Below are positions 18,747 to 29,198 of a DNA stretch of 47,783 nt, in pieces. The notes under the pieces are model-generated. The model did no database searches, was not told where the DNA came from, and saw nothing but the letters and a program-made list of their open reading frames with translations. Position 1 is the first letter of the stretch, and the number at the start of each line of letters is the position of its first letter. This DNA is from an uncultured Saprospiraceae bacterium (GTDB lineage: Bacteria > Bacteroidota > Bacteroidia > Chitinophagales > Saprospiraceae), in contig CALLVC010000265.1 in NCBI GenBank assembly GCA_938010785.1, forward strand, positions 1-47,783, written 5' to 3'. Position numbers and translations under genes: made by a program.

Positions 18747-19808
18747 CTAAAACTTAGGGCAAACCACCTTCCCCCGCTTTCTATTTTTTGCAGGAACAAT
18801 GTAAGTAAAAGAGACTTCAAAAGCCCCACGTGCATTAGAGGCAGGCGTTAGTTGAGAGGTATTAATATCATAACTTAAACCGAGCGTCCAAGTTTTCATT
18901 TCTAGCATACTAGTAACAGTAATGGCTTCAAAAGCGACCCCAGCTATTTCTTTGCCAGAGACATGTGCCCAAGCGCCAATCCTTAAAGCTAAATCATCTT
19001 CATCTCCAGAGGTATATCTAAAGTTAGTACCAATATTTACATCGGTTGCAGGACCTTGAAAAAAGACAGAAGCAGCGGGTAATAGACTTAAATATTTTGT
19101 GATGCCAAGTTCGCCACCAAAATGGCCAACGTATCTTCTATGTAATCGGTCAACTCCCGTTTCAAAAATGGAGATATTTGGGGTGTTTAAGTGATAAATG
19201 GCGCCACCAGCATAAAAGGAATAATCATTGCCAACAATATACCACAATAAGCCTGCACTAAAATCGGGATAAACGCCACCTGTTCTACTTTCTATTTCAC
19301 CAGAAGGTAAATCAAAATTGATGACTTCGTTGCCAGCGTCGTATTGTCCACTAAACCAGAGGTCGCTCCAATCTAAGGAATGTTGTCCGATGCCAGCTTG
19401 TGCCCCTGCGACTAGATAGAAATCTTTTTCTTTGCCACCACCCAAATATTTCATGAAGGATAGATTGGCTTGCCCTTTCGTTCTTTTGAGTCTTGAAGCA
19501 CCCGCTTGGTCTTGTAAGGCATTAAAGCCAATACCTAAATAATCACTTTTTCTGATGTTTATGCGATAATCATAATGAGCAGCTACAGTTCTAAATGGGG
19601 CTTCGTTGAGGACAGAAGACCATTGGTCTCTATAGTTGATAATAAAGCGCATTTGGCCATCATGCACGACACTAAGTGCAGGGTTTAATTGGTCAGGAGC
19701 AGCATAAAATTGGGCAAACCGTGGGTCCTGTGCCATTGCGCTTTGCAAGATACCTAAGAAAAAGAAAAGATATAAGCCCCATTTTATGGGCCAGTTTTTA
19801 TAGCTCAT
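18747..19808 (-). CDS. Type IX secretion system membrane protein, PorP/SprF family
   Basis: QDPRFAQFYAAPDQLNPALSVVHDGQMRFIINYRDQWSSV; C-terminal KVVCPKF; directly follows the SprB-repeat protein gene. Confidence 0.88.
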   Translation of the reverse strand: MSYKNWPIKWGLYLFFFLGILQSAMAQDPRFAQFYAAPDQLNPALSVVHDGQMRFIINYRDQWSSVLNEAPFRTVAAHYDYRINIRKSDYLGIGFNALQDQAGASRLKRTKGQANLSFMKYLGGGKEKDFYLVAGAQAGIGQHSLDWSDLWFSGQYDAGNEVINFDLPSGEIESRTGGVYPDFSAGLLWYIVGNDYSFYAGGAIYHLNTPNISIFETGVDRLHRRYVGHFGGELGITKYLSLLPAASVFFQGPATDVNIGTNFRYTSGDEDDLALRIGAWAHVSGKEIAGVAFEAITVTSMLEMKTWTLGLSYDINTSQLTPASNARGAFEVSFTYIVPAKNRKRGKVVCPKF

Positions 19809-19812
19809 AAAA

Positions 19813-22800
19813 TTATCTAATTAAAGTGGTACTACCTTTATAAATTTCTACAGAACCATCTGGGAAAACGACTTCTAATATCCAAACAAATACCCCGGTA
19901 TTGAGGGCTTGTCCCTTAAATGTTCCATCCCAAGTATTTTTGGAATTATTGACGCTCAAATCATTTGATTGGAAAACAGTTTCTCCCCAACGGTCGAAAA
20001 CAGTAAAGGATTGAATGGTTAAATTTTCTTTTCCATGAATTAATAAAAAGTCATTTTCTCCATCTCCATTTGGCGAAAAGCCAGTTGGCACAAATACTTT
20101 TTTAGTTTTAGCAACTTGAATGTTGATATTAGCCGTAGCCTCACAACCATTACCGTCGATTGCGTATAATTCATATCTGGTTTCGCCTTCGGGTTTAATC
20201 ACAATTTCATCACATAAATCTTCGCAATTAAAAGTATTTGGTGCATTAGCGGTCCAACTATATTGGACATTTCCTATATTATTCAGAAATCTAGCAGATA
20301 ATAAGGTTGAATCTCCTTGTTCAATAGTCGTTAGGTCGCTTAGAATACTGATTTCAAACACAGGTGGCGTTTCTATAGAGATATTTTCACTTTCCCAAAT
20401 ACAATCATTGCCATCTTTTATATAAGTCCTATAAGTGCCAGCGGTCAGCCCAACTATATTACTTAAACCAGTGAAATTATTACCATCCAAGCTATAAGAA
20501 AAGGGTGCTTTCCCACCAATAGGAGATATTATCAATGTGCCATTCGCATCTCCAAAACATGAAACATCTGTAGCCTCTGCGCTGCCGTCCAAAGGATTTG
20601 GAGCTACTAACTCAAAGGATTCAGTGATACTACAATCGTTTTCATCGGTCAGTTCTAAGGAATAATTACCAGATGCCACATTAACTAATTGAGGTGCAGT
20701 ACTGCCATTTGACCAGTTATAATTTAAGGTTCCAGTTCCCCCCGTCGCAGAAATATTAATCCGCCCTTTCATATCTCCTACACACAAATTGGGGTTTAAT
20801 TGTATATCCTCTATAACAATTGCACTAGGTTCCCTAATGGTATCTGAAACGGACACGGAACAGTTATTTCCGTCGATTAAAGTAAAGGTATATATTCCAG
20901 CAGGCAAATCCATTGCTTTATCCGAAGTGGTGTTAATCGCATTAGCGCTCCAACCTACACTAGCAATATCATTGACATTATTGGTGGCTTGTACAATTAT
21001 TTGACCATCTTGTAATCCGAAACAACTAATATCCGTTTTAGCTAAAATTACACTTATAGGTTCTGGTGCTTCTAGCAGTCTGCTTAATGTTTGACTACAT
21101 CCAATTTGGTCCATCACAGTAACATGATAAGTAGTATTTCCTGCTAAATTATCTATGAAACTTTGGTTGATATTCGGGGCGGTACTCCAATTAATTTGAT
21201 AATTATCGGCTATACCATTTCCTTGCCCACCTGTAATAGGAGAGAGGGCCATTCTACCATTGGTAGCATCCGCACATGTTGGCTTTGCTTCAATGATAGA
21301 AAAAGTAATCGAATCAAATTCAGTTACTGAAACACTATCAATTATTTGACAATTATTCTCGTCTGTAATGGTGATTATATGCTTTCCTGCGTTTAGATTA
21401 TTAGCTATATTTTGGGAACTACCCGAACTCCAATTATATTGATAAGTATTGCCAGTCCCACCTTGAGTGGTCAGGACTCCTCGATTAGTGTTTTGATTGA
21501 AACATGCAGTATCTGTTTGAAGAAAAGAAGTCGAAATTTGGCTGTTAGGCTGTGTGACTTCTATTGCACCTTGAGCCGTACAGCCTATCCCGTCGGTTAT
21601 GGTGACCGTGTAGTTTCCTGCTATCAAATCTAAAGCAGTATTTTCTGTTTGAGCCTCCCTATCATTCCATAGATAGGAATAGGGTTGTGTGCCACCACCA
21701 GTAACAATCACCCTAGCTGCACCTTCTCTACCATCAAAACAATTATTATCGTTTTTATTTAGTTGAAAGGTAATCGGAGGAGTTGCTGCTAAATTAACGG
21801 ATACAGGCAAAATAGTACATCCATTTCCATCTGATAAACTCAAAACATGGTCCCCAGAGGAAATTCCTAAATAAGGATTTGCCGTAGATTGATTATTATC
21901 CCAATTTAGATTATACGGCTGGACTCCACCCGAAATAAAAGCTTGTAAACGACCATCCACTCCATCATGACAAAGCGGAGGTGTTTGGGTAATACTATCT
22001 ACTTGTAAAGGCGGAGGTCCTTCTACAAGTGCCGTATCTATTGTTTGACAATTATTTTCATCTTGAATGGTGACGGCGTATTTTCCTGGTAATAAATTTT
22101 CATTAAATGCATTCGTATTGCCATTTTCCCATTGGAAAGTAAGTATGCCACTTCCTCCAACTGCATTCGCAGTAACACTACCATCAGACCTATTATGACA
22201 GCTTGTTGGATTACTATCAAAATTGACCGTTATAATCGAAGCAGGTTCTACCAAAATCGATTGAAAAGCCTCACAGCCGTTCACATCTGTAACCGTCACA
22301 TTGTAGGTGTCAGGGGAAAGATTAATAGCGGTTTGAGTTGTTTGTTGGGTCGTATCATCCCAAATAAAAGTATACGGAGCGGTCCCGCCTAGAAAAGATA
22401 CGGTTGCCGTACCATCTGCGCCATTACTACAGGATGGAGGAGTGTAAGCAACAGAAATAGCTAAAGGGTTCGGGGCAGAAATTGCTTTTTGGACTTCTTT
22501 GTCACAACCATTATTATCCGTAACGGTCAAAAAATAAACATCTTCCTTTAATCCAAAAGTAAATTGATTTGTTTGTCCTGTACTCCATTTATACTTATAA
22601 GGAGTAATCCCACCTTCGACATTGGCTAATAAAGCCGCATCTGTTTCGCCCGGACAGGATAAAGGTTCTTCTTGGAAGTCTACCGTTATTTCTTCGGGTT
22701 GAGTAACGGTAATAGTTTGCTGAGTTTGACAGTTATTGTCATCTTCAATCATTACTGTATAGTCTCCAATATCTAGTCCTATAGCAGCGGAACCTGATTG

Positions 22801-25800
22801 CCCATTATCCCAATCAAAAGCATAGGGAGGTGTACCACCAGTAACTTTTACAGTTGCTTCTCCATCTGCCATTTCAAAACAGGTGACAGGTTTTTCTGAA
22901 GCTATGGCTTGTAATGCAGATGGTTCAATAATTTCTAGGGTATCTGATGCTTCACAATTATTTTCATCAGCAACAGTCACAAAGTATTGACCACTAGACA
23001 GATTATTAAGCGTTAAATCTTGACTACTTGTGTGTGCCCATGAAAGCACATTGAAACTCCCTACACCACCTGTTGGTAATACAGTGACAGTTCCATCGTT
23101 GTCTCCAAAACAGTCGAGTACCTCGGTATCAAAACTAATAGTGATTTCGGGTGGAGCAGTTATTTCAAAGGTAATCGTATCTGCACAAGTCTGTAAATCT
23201 TCGACCAAAAGGGAATACTCACCTGGAGCTAATCCGTCAAATCTATTATTTCTTTGTGGACTTTCATTATTAAGCGTATAGGTATAAATGCCATCTCCAC
23301 CAGTTGCGTTTATTTCCACCACAGCGTCTTCACTTTTATGACAATTAGTAACTAAATCATTGCTTCCTAAAGTAGCATTCAAATCGCAGAATTTATAAAC
23401 AACTGCACGACTTGTAAATTTTGTATTACAAGGAAAGTCATCATAAACGCCTCTAACTTGAACATTAAAAGGCGTATTTTGACTTAAATTTTCATAAATG
23501 TGAAATAAAGGACCACTAGTTGGCTCCCAATCTTGTGTATTGGTACTTATTTCGTAACTATCAACTCCTGGGACAGGGTCCCAATTAATTAAAAGCTGTC
23601 CATTTTCTAAGCTAAAATCGCTAATACCTAGGACCGTTTCATCTATTCCTAAAACCTTAATTTGAAGAGTGTCTTTGACAATACATCCTTCAAAATCCTT
23701 TTCTAAAATATAAGAAGTGGTAGAAGTTGGAGATGCTGATGGGTTAGTACATTCAGTACAACTTAAATTATCGGAAGGCGACCAAGTAAATGTTGCATTG
23801 CTTGGTGACAAAAAGGTCATAGACCAGCTTTTTAATACATTCACATCCGTACTTGCCGCCCCCGCATCATCTGACAGTTTTAGTGTCCAAACCCCATTTA
23901 TATCGGTTCCAGCTAAGTTCTCAAAAGGTTCCTCTGGTAAATAATCTCCAGTGAAGGGACCATCAGTTGCCTCGGTAATTGAGCGGGTAGCATTTGCTGT
24001 AAAACAAGTATTTAAATACCCATCATTTCGACCTCCATTTTCAGAAGATAGATTTAAATGAACGCCATTAGGGGAAATCAAGGTAATCACTAAATCAGAA
24101 TTGAATTCGGAAGTTAAATCCAAACAAACAGATATGAGGTTGCTACCATCCGCTTTTATTTCGTTAGCTGGAACATTGCTAATTTGCAGCGGACTTTCGT
24201 AGGCATTTTCGGGAGGGTGGGTACCATGTGAGAATTCTTGATTCGGGAAAGTTTGAAAAGTCTCGACCCCTAAAACAAATGGGTCTATGGCACTCTCTAA
24301 ATCAATACTTTCCCCAGTACAGATAGTCAAACTATCTTTTTGAAAAAGGTGTTTATCACAATTTAGACAATCAGGATGGTTGTTAGGCAAGACCATAAAT
24401 TGGATTGCGGTATCGTGCACACAACCAAAATTATCTATTGCTTCTAGTACATAATTTGCTTCTCCAGCACTATTTGGCTGGATAACAATTTCATCTTGTT
24501 CATAATCCTTAATGTCTCCTGTATTTTCCCATTGGAAACCAATTATGTTGGTTTGGAAAGTTTCTAAATCTGGATATAAATCTGGATTAATATCCAAACT
24601 CCATGAAAAAATAGTACCATTATCTTGTTCCCATAAATCCGTAACGGTAATTACCCAATCTCCATTCAATGGACAACCCAAAAGAGCTTCCAAACTTTCA
24701 AAAGAATTAAAATCCCCAGAAGGTAAATTATAGGTTTCGTTAGGGCTACTATTGTCATTGTTATTAGCAAATTCTGTCAGGGTTCCATTCTGAGAGGTTG
24801 GAGACCAACAATAATTTGCCCCAATTCCAGCAATTGGTGTAATCCCGTCATTATCCTCTGGAATGCCTAAATAAACTTCTTTATTAATAACGGATTGATT
24901 TTGTAATAAAACGGTATTGCCACTTGGGCAGGTTATCCTAATTTCCATATCGTGCAACCAGGAATGTTCCATGTTGACACAAATGGATTGGAGGTCATCT
25001 ATATCATTTAAAACCTGTCCAGAGTTAAAATCTGTAAACCTAATACTTGTTTCATAAGAAGCACCATTTCCATCGGGTAGGCTAATGGAATCCGAGCGAA
25101 TCCCATTAAACAAAAAGGCGCCATCTTGGTTACAAATCTCAATAGGAGAAGTAATATTATCAGTACCAACACTACTAGCTAATCTAAGTGTGTCGCCCAG
25201 ACAAAGTGCATCTGGAATATTCCCTATTTTAAACAAAGGTTTAGGCGCAACCCTAACCTTTTGAAGTGCGAAATTGGCATTAGTACAACCAAATTGGTCG
25301 GTGATATTTAAGGTAGCTCGATAACCTCCAGCTTTTTCATAAACATGGCTTACATTATTGCCTACCGCAAATTGACCGTCTCCAAAATCCCACTCAAAAG
25401 TACTGGTGGCATCACTATGTGCATAGACTAAATCATTTTGAAGGAAACTTCCTGAACCATTAAAAAAAACTCGTTCTCCTTCGCAAATATCTATCCAGCC
25501 CCTATCCACTGGAACAGATGCTGGTGTCGTTTGGTCAATTTGCGCTTCAATTAATTGACAAGCAGGAATACAATCTATATTGGCTTCCCAACCATTTCCC
25601 ACTTCAATTGAATTACTAGTAAAAGTTACCGTAATACAACCTGTACTGTTGGCAGCAGTAGCTTGCACAATAAAAGGAAAGCCATTAGAAAAGGATTCTG
25701 CACAAAGAATAGAATCAGCAGCAGTATCTAAGCCATCAAAAAAACATAATTTATCACCTGGGCCTAAATCAATTTGAGAAAAAGTCAATCGAATATGTGT

Positions 25801-25992
25801 CCCAACTAAAGGATTTTTACAAATTGTCGTTTGAAGATTTTCATTGTTTTTATAATCATTAGTACTACCACCACTATCTGAAAAGAATCCACCACAGTCG
25901 TTTATCAAAAGGAGATTTTCATCCATTTGATAGTTCTGTCCAAAGGCAGTTCCATTCCAAAATAATAATAAAATAATAGTAGCTCTAATCAT
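19813..25992 (-). CDS. Giant T9SS type B cargo with CUB-like, PKD, two P-type domains, about 13 SprB repeats and a gliding-motility C-terminal domain
   Basis: 2059 aa; PKD FEWDFGDGQ...VSHVYEKAGGYRATLNITD; two domains with GVWTLKLSDDAG-like ends; repeats such as CFEMADGEATVKVTGGTPPYAFDWDNGQ...YTVMIEDDNNC; C-terminus KKVFVPTGFSPNGDGENDFLLIHG...FDRWGETVFQS...WDGTFKGQALNTGVFVW. Confidence 0.9.
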   Translation of the reverse strand: MIRATIILLLFWNGTAFGQNYQMDENLLLINDCGGFFSDSGGSTNDYKNNENLQTTICKNPLVGTHIRLTFSQIDLGPGDKLCFFDGLDTAADSILCAESFSNGFPFIVQATAANSTGCITVTFTSNSIEVGNGWEANIDCIPACQLIEAQIDQTTPASVPVDRGWIDICEGERVFFNGSGSFLQNDLVYAHSDATSTFEWDFGDGQFAVGNNVSHVYEKAGGYRATLNITDQFGCTNANFALQKVRVAPKPLFKIGNIPDALCLGDTLRLASSVGTDNITSPIEICNQDGAFLFNGIRSDSISLPDGNGASYETSIRFTDFNSGQVLNDIDDLQSICVNMEHSWLHDMEIRITCPSGNTVLLQNQSVINKEVYLGIPEDNDGITPIAGIGANYCWSPTSQNGTLTEFANNNDNSSPNETYNLPSGDFNSFESLEALLGCPLNGDWVITVTDLWEQDNGTIFSWSLDINPDLYPDLETFQTNIIGFQWENTGDIKDYEQDEIVIQPNSAGEANYVLEAIDNFGCVHDTAIQFMVLPNNHPDCLNCDKHLFQKDSLTICTGESIDLESAIDPFVLGVETFQTFPNQEFSHGTHPPENAYESPLQISNVPANEIKADGSNLISVCLDLTSEFNSDLVITLISPNGVHLNLSSENGGRNDGYLNTCFTANATRSITEATDGPFTGDYLPEEPFENLAGTDINGVWTLKLSDDAGAASTDVNVLKSWSMTFLSPSNATFTWSPSDNLSCTECTNPSASPTSTTSYILEKDFEGCIVKDTLQIKVLGIDETVLGISDFSLENGQLLINWDPVPGVDSYEISTNTQDWEPTSGPLFHIYENLSQNTPFNVQVRGVYDDFPCNTKFTSRAVVYKFCDLNATLGSNDLVTNCHKSEDAVVEINATGGDGIYTYTLNNESPQRNNRFDGLAPGEYSLLVEDLQTCADTITFEITAPPEITISFDTEVLDCFGDNDGTVTVLPTGGVGSFNVLSWAHTSSQDLTLNNLSSGQYFVTVADENNCEASDTLEIIEPSALQAIASEKPVTCFEMADGEATVKVTGGTPPYAFDWDNGQSGSAAIGLDIGDYTVMIEDDNNCQTQQTITVTQPEEITVDFQEEPLSCPGETDAALLANVEGGITPYKYKWSTGQTNQFTFGLKEDVYFLTVTDNNGCDKEVQKAISAPNPLAISVAYTPPSCSNGADGTATVSFLGGTAPYTFIWDDTTQQTTQTAINLSPDTYNVTVTDVNGCEAFQSILVEPASIITVNFDSNPTSCHNRSDGSVTANAVGGSGILTFQWENGNTNAFNENLLPGKYAVTIQDENNCQTIDTALVEGPPPLQVDSITQTPPLCHDGVDGRLQAFISGGVQPYNLNWDNNQSTANPYLGISSGDHVLSLSDGNGCTILPVSVNLAATPPITFQLNKNDNNCFDGREGAARVIVTGGGTQPYSYLWNDREAQTENTALDLIAGNYTVTITDGIGCTAQGAIEVTQPNSQISTSFLQTDTACFNQNTNRGVLTTQGGTGNTYQYNWSSGSSQNIANNLNAGKHIITITDENNCQIIDSVSVTEFDSITFSIIEAKPTCADATNGRMALSPITGGQGNGIADNYQINWSTAPNINQSFIDNLAGNTTYHVTVMDQIGCSQTLSRLLEAPEPISVILAKTDISCFGLQDGQIIVQATNNVNDIASVGWSANAINTTSDKAMDLPAGIYTFTLIDGNNCSVSVSDTIREPSAIVIEDIQLNPNLCVGDMKGRINISATGGTGTLNYNWSNGSTAPQLVNVASGNYSLELTDENDCSITESFELVAPNPLDGSAEATDVSCFGDANGTLIISPIGGKAPFSYSLDGNNFTGLSNIVGLTAGTYRTYIKDGNDCIWESENISIETPPVFEISILSDLTTIEQGDSTLLSARFLNNIGNVQYSWTANAPNTFNCEDLCDEIVIKPEGETRYELYAIDGNGCEATANINIQVAKTKKVFVPTGFSPNGDGENDFLLIHGKENLTIQSFTVFDRWGETVFQSNDLSVNNSKNTWDGTFKGQALNTGVFVWILEVVFPDGSVEIYKGSTTLIR

Positions 25993-26389
25993 TTATACAA
26001 TTCTCCTGTTCATTAATGCTTGTCCTTTATTCGATTCGGGTGGGGGAAGAATAGAATCTTACGATTTAGAAATTGCGGGTAAGTATTTTATATGTTTTTC
26101 CTTTTAAAAAAAAAAGTTGTTTTTCAAAAGTATATTTTTCGGACTGATTCATAGTGTATTCGTCTAAAGATTTTTATAAAATTAAGTTTATAATATAAAC
26201 AAATGTAAGTTATCTAAACTAATAAAAAATCAATTATCTCTCCAAAATTTACATGCTGGCAGACAAACTTGATTTTATCTGACAATTCCTCACTTTTTAA
26301 GCAAAAAATAAGTGTTACCGGCTTTCTTTTTTTAGTTTTATGCGATTACCTAATAAATTAATTTTCTTTTTAGCAGCTATATATTTTTC

Positions 26390-28150
26390 ATGCGGCAATT
26401 TATATTTTTCACCTATTTTATTTTTCTATTTTCTACAGAGCAAGTTTTTGCACAACCTGTAAACGATAATTGTTCCGATGCAATTGTTTTAAATGCTACT
26501 AATGGGGGTTGTTATTTTAATGCGACTTTAGTTAATGCAACGCAATCATTATCTGCTGGAAATTGCAATAGTGCATTAATACAAGATATTTGGTTTTCAT
26601 TTGTAGCAGATTCCACTTTTCATCAAGTCTCTGTGAATCCTTCTAGCGGGATGGATGCTGTTTTAGAGGTACGTAAAGGAATTACCTGCGAAGGGGAATT
26701 TTTGGCTTGTATTGACCAAGGTGGAGGAGATGGAGCCGTAGAAAATTTAGGACTAAATAATTTAGTGAAAGGGAATACTTATTTTATACGAATTTATGAT
26801 TTTACGGGCTCTGGAATCAAGCCAAGTACTTGGAATTTAGATGTGTGTGTGTCTGGTTTTGCACCTTCAGAATTGCCTGAAATTCAATTGGTTAATCCAA
26901 AAGGAGGAGAGATTTTTGAAGCAGGAAGTATTTTGAATATTCAGGCAGAAGTTGAAGGGGTGATTTCTGGAAAAGAAGTAGCCTTTTCTAAAGATAATGG
27001 TGCCTCATGGGAAATAATATGGCAGTCTTCTAGCCCCAATCCTCTTTTTGAATACGATTGGTTTATACCTAGTATAAATGCTGAAAAGTGTTTAATTAAA
27101 GCTACTGTTTTTCAGCTTGGAGAAGCTTTTGAAGTTATTAATGAACTACCATTTAGTATCACCACTAATCCTACTCCTCAATTTAGATTAAGTCAAGAAT
27201 TAAGTCATTTATATTGGCCTTTTTACAATCCGTCTGTTATTGAGCCAAATGATTTTCATGTACCAAGCGAATGGCAAAATCAAGAAGATGGCGTCCTAAT
27301 CACTAGTGATGATGTGGTCAATATTTGGTTTTTTTTCAATGACCATTATTGGCAAAGTAGTGGGCGGTGGCATCATTCGGGGGATAATTGTTTTGCTCAA
27401 GATTGGAATTTTATCAATGGCGGAAATTCAGATTGTCGAATGTATTTTTTCTCCCCGATGGCGGGAAAAGTCTTATTTAAAAAAGAATCTTGTTTAAATT
27501 TTAATTGTGCGAATCCAACTTGTACTAGTGGATGTGGAAATTATATTGTCGTACAATCAGTTGAAGACCCAACTTTTGCCTATAGGGCTTGTCATTTTAG
27601 TGAATTGAATGAGGAGGTTGAGGTCGGAGAAGTCATTGAAGCAGGAGATTTGATAGCTAGGGTAGGGAATGAAGGCAGTTCAAGTGCAGCCCATGTTCAT
27701 TTTGTTTTGTATAAAAATTTGTCAAATGAAAATATAGCAACATTGGCTTCTGGTGCAACTTTGAGTTCTAATTCAGACCAAAGTATAAATCCAGCTAATT
27801 TATCTGATTTATGTTTTGATAAGGCAGCAAATTTTAGATTTGATGTTCCGTTAGATAATCAAATTACGAATATTCCGCTGGTGGAATATGAACCTGTCTA
27901 CCGACTTAAACTGTTCCCAAATCCAAATAATGGACAGTTTAACCTTACTTTGAATGCCAATGCTTACCAATTTATGACCATCGAAGTTTTTGACCCAATA
28001 GGACAACGCGTTTTTCTTAAAGAAAAGGAGCAATATTTAAAAGATACCAATATAAAAATTGAATTAGAAAAGGTAGTTGCTGGGATGTATTTTGTTAGGT
28101 TAAGATTTGACCAAGAGTTCCTACAGGAAAGAATAATAATTACTAAATAA
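26390..28150 (+). CDS. Secreted M23-like peptidase with T9SS type A C-terminal sorting domain
   Basis: Signal peptide; C-terminal half with GNYIVVQS...ACHFSELNEEVEVGEVIEAGDLIARVGNEGSSSAAHVHFVLY; tail LFPNPNNGQFNLTLN...VAGMYFVRLRFDQEFLQERIIITK. Confidence 0.82.
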   Translation: MRQFIFFTYFIFLFSTEQVFAQPVNDNCSDAIVLNATNGGCYFNATLVNATQSLSAGNCNSALIQDIWFSFVADSTFHQVSVNPSSGMDAVLEVRKGITCEGEFLACIDQGGGDGAVENLGLNNLVKGNTYFIRIYDFTGSGIKPSTWNLDVCVSGFAPSELPEIQLVNPKGGEIFEAGSILNIQAEVEGVISGKEVAFSKDNGASWEIIWQSSSPNPLFEYDWFIPSINAEKCLIKATVFQLGEAFEVINELPFSITTNPTPQFRLSQELSHLYWPFYNPSVIEPNDFHVPSEWQNQEDGVLITSDDVVNIWFFFNDHYWQSSGRWHHSGDNCFAQDWNFINGGNSDCRMYFFSPMAGKVLFKKESCLNFNCANPTCTSGCGNYIVVQSVEDPTFAYRACHFSELNEEVEVGEVIEAGDLIARVGNEGSSSAAHVHFVLYKNLSNENIATLASGATLSSNSDQSINPANLSDLCFDKAANFRFDVPLDNQITNIPLVEYEPVYRLKLFPNPNNGQFNLTLNANAYQFMTIEVFDPIGQRVFLKEKEQYLKDTNIKIELEKVVAGMYFVRLRFDQEFLQERIIITK

Positions 28151-28330
28151 TTCTACTTAGCTTAGAGGGCAGTAAATAAATAAAGTAAACAAAGACCGAT
28201 TAGCTTTAAAATATTCTCTTGAAATTCGTCCATAATATTTAATTGATTTGATAGAGGAAATACAAAGTTGATGCCATTTATTAAATAAAATAATATTTTA
28301 TAAAAATATATATATAGTGCACGCACCTTT

Positions 28331-28477
28331 AGTAATAATAATGGCGCTTTGACAACTATTGCAAAAAGTAGCTTAGACCTCTGGTCTGAGCAGCCTAAAC
28401 GTACTACTCCTCAGACCAGAGGTCTAAGCTACTTTAGCTCTTTTGCAAAATTTGTCAATGAACCATAATAATTTATT
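28331..28477. repeat. Nested inverted-repeat element
   Basis: Perfect 24-bp arms agtagcttagacctctggtctgag (28367-28390) / ctcagaccagaggtctaagctact (28410-28433); outer ttgacaa/ttgtcaa and tgcaaaa/ttttgca; weaker pairing further out. Confidence 0.75.
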
Positions 28478-29198
28478 GCTCAGTATGCTATTACAAATGT
28501 GTCTGTATCATCGACCACTAAAAAGGTGCAGCATCGGACTTAGTTTTACTTTCTGCAAATCCATTAGCACAAATAGTCAATACTTTTTAAGTCCATAAGC
28601 ATCCAGATAGTTATCGTTGACAAGTTATGCCTACCGAAGGAGGCTTAAAGTTTGAGTTTGAATTTGAACTTTATCTAGGACCTTAAGACTACATACTCAT
28701 AAATATATATATTGATAAATAGGTCTTACTTTAAAATTAAATATACAACTAACTGACTATCAATGAATCTATTAAGGGAAAATTATATTGGTAAAAACAA
28801 TATATTAGAACTTGTCTCATAAGGCTTGTTTTTATGTTTATTTTGTAATAAAATTGTTTTGAGAAAAGAAAACTACACATCCCAACGTGATTATTAATGA
28901 CACAAAAATGGGTTAATTTATCTTAGATAATTAGCTTGTTAAAAGGAAAAAGTAAAGCTAGAAATAATCATTTATCCTTTGGATAAAGTTGATGTTTTTG
29001 CTTTGGAACTAATTTTCTACCCCACTTACTTATTGATAAAAATTGCCGCTGTGCAATTTTTGCATCCCCTCCATTTATAGCGATAATTTCACCTACTTCT
29101 TGGTTCAATTTATATTGAGGCAAAAGGTTAAATTATTATAGTTCCCTAGCGACAAACATTCTTGATTTACAAACTCTAGCAAACATACTACACAAGTA

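Noticed and set aside
20120-25777. Opposite-strand ORFs inside the giant gene (20120, 20789, 21412, 22132, 23030, 23717, 24512, 25580) and the 22038-22220 overlap
   Set aside because: They lie antisense or out of frame within a clearly coding 6.2-kb ORF, have no recognisable domains, and their composition looks like reverse-complement coding noise.
27306-28033. ORFs 27306 (+) and 27851 (-)
   Set aside because: Overlap the M23/T9SS gene in other frames; no supporting features.
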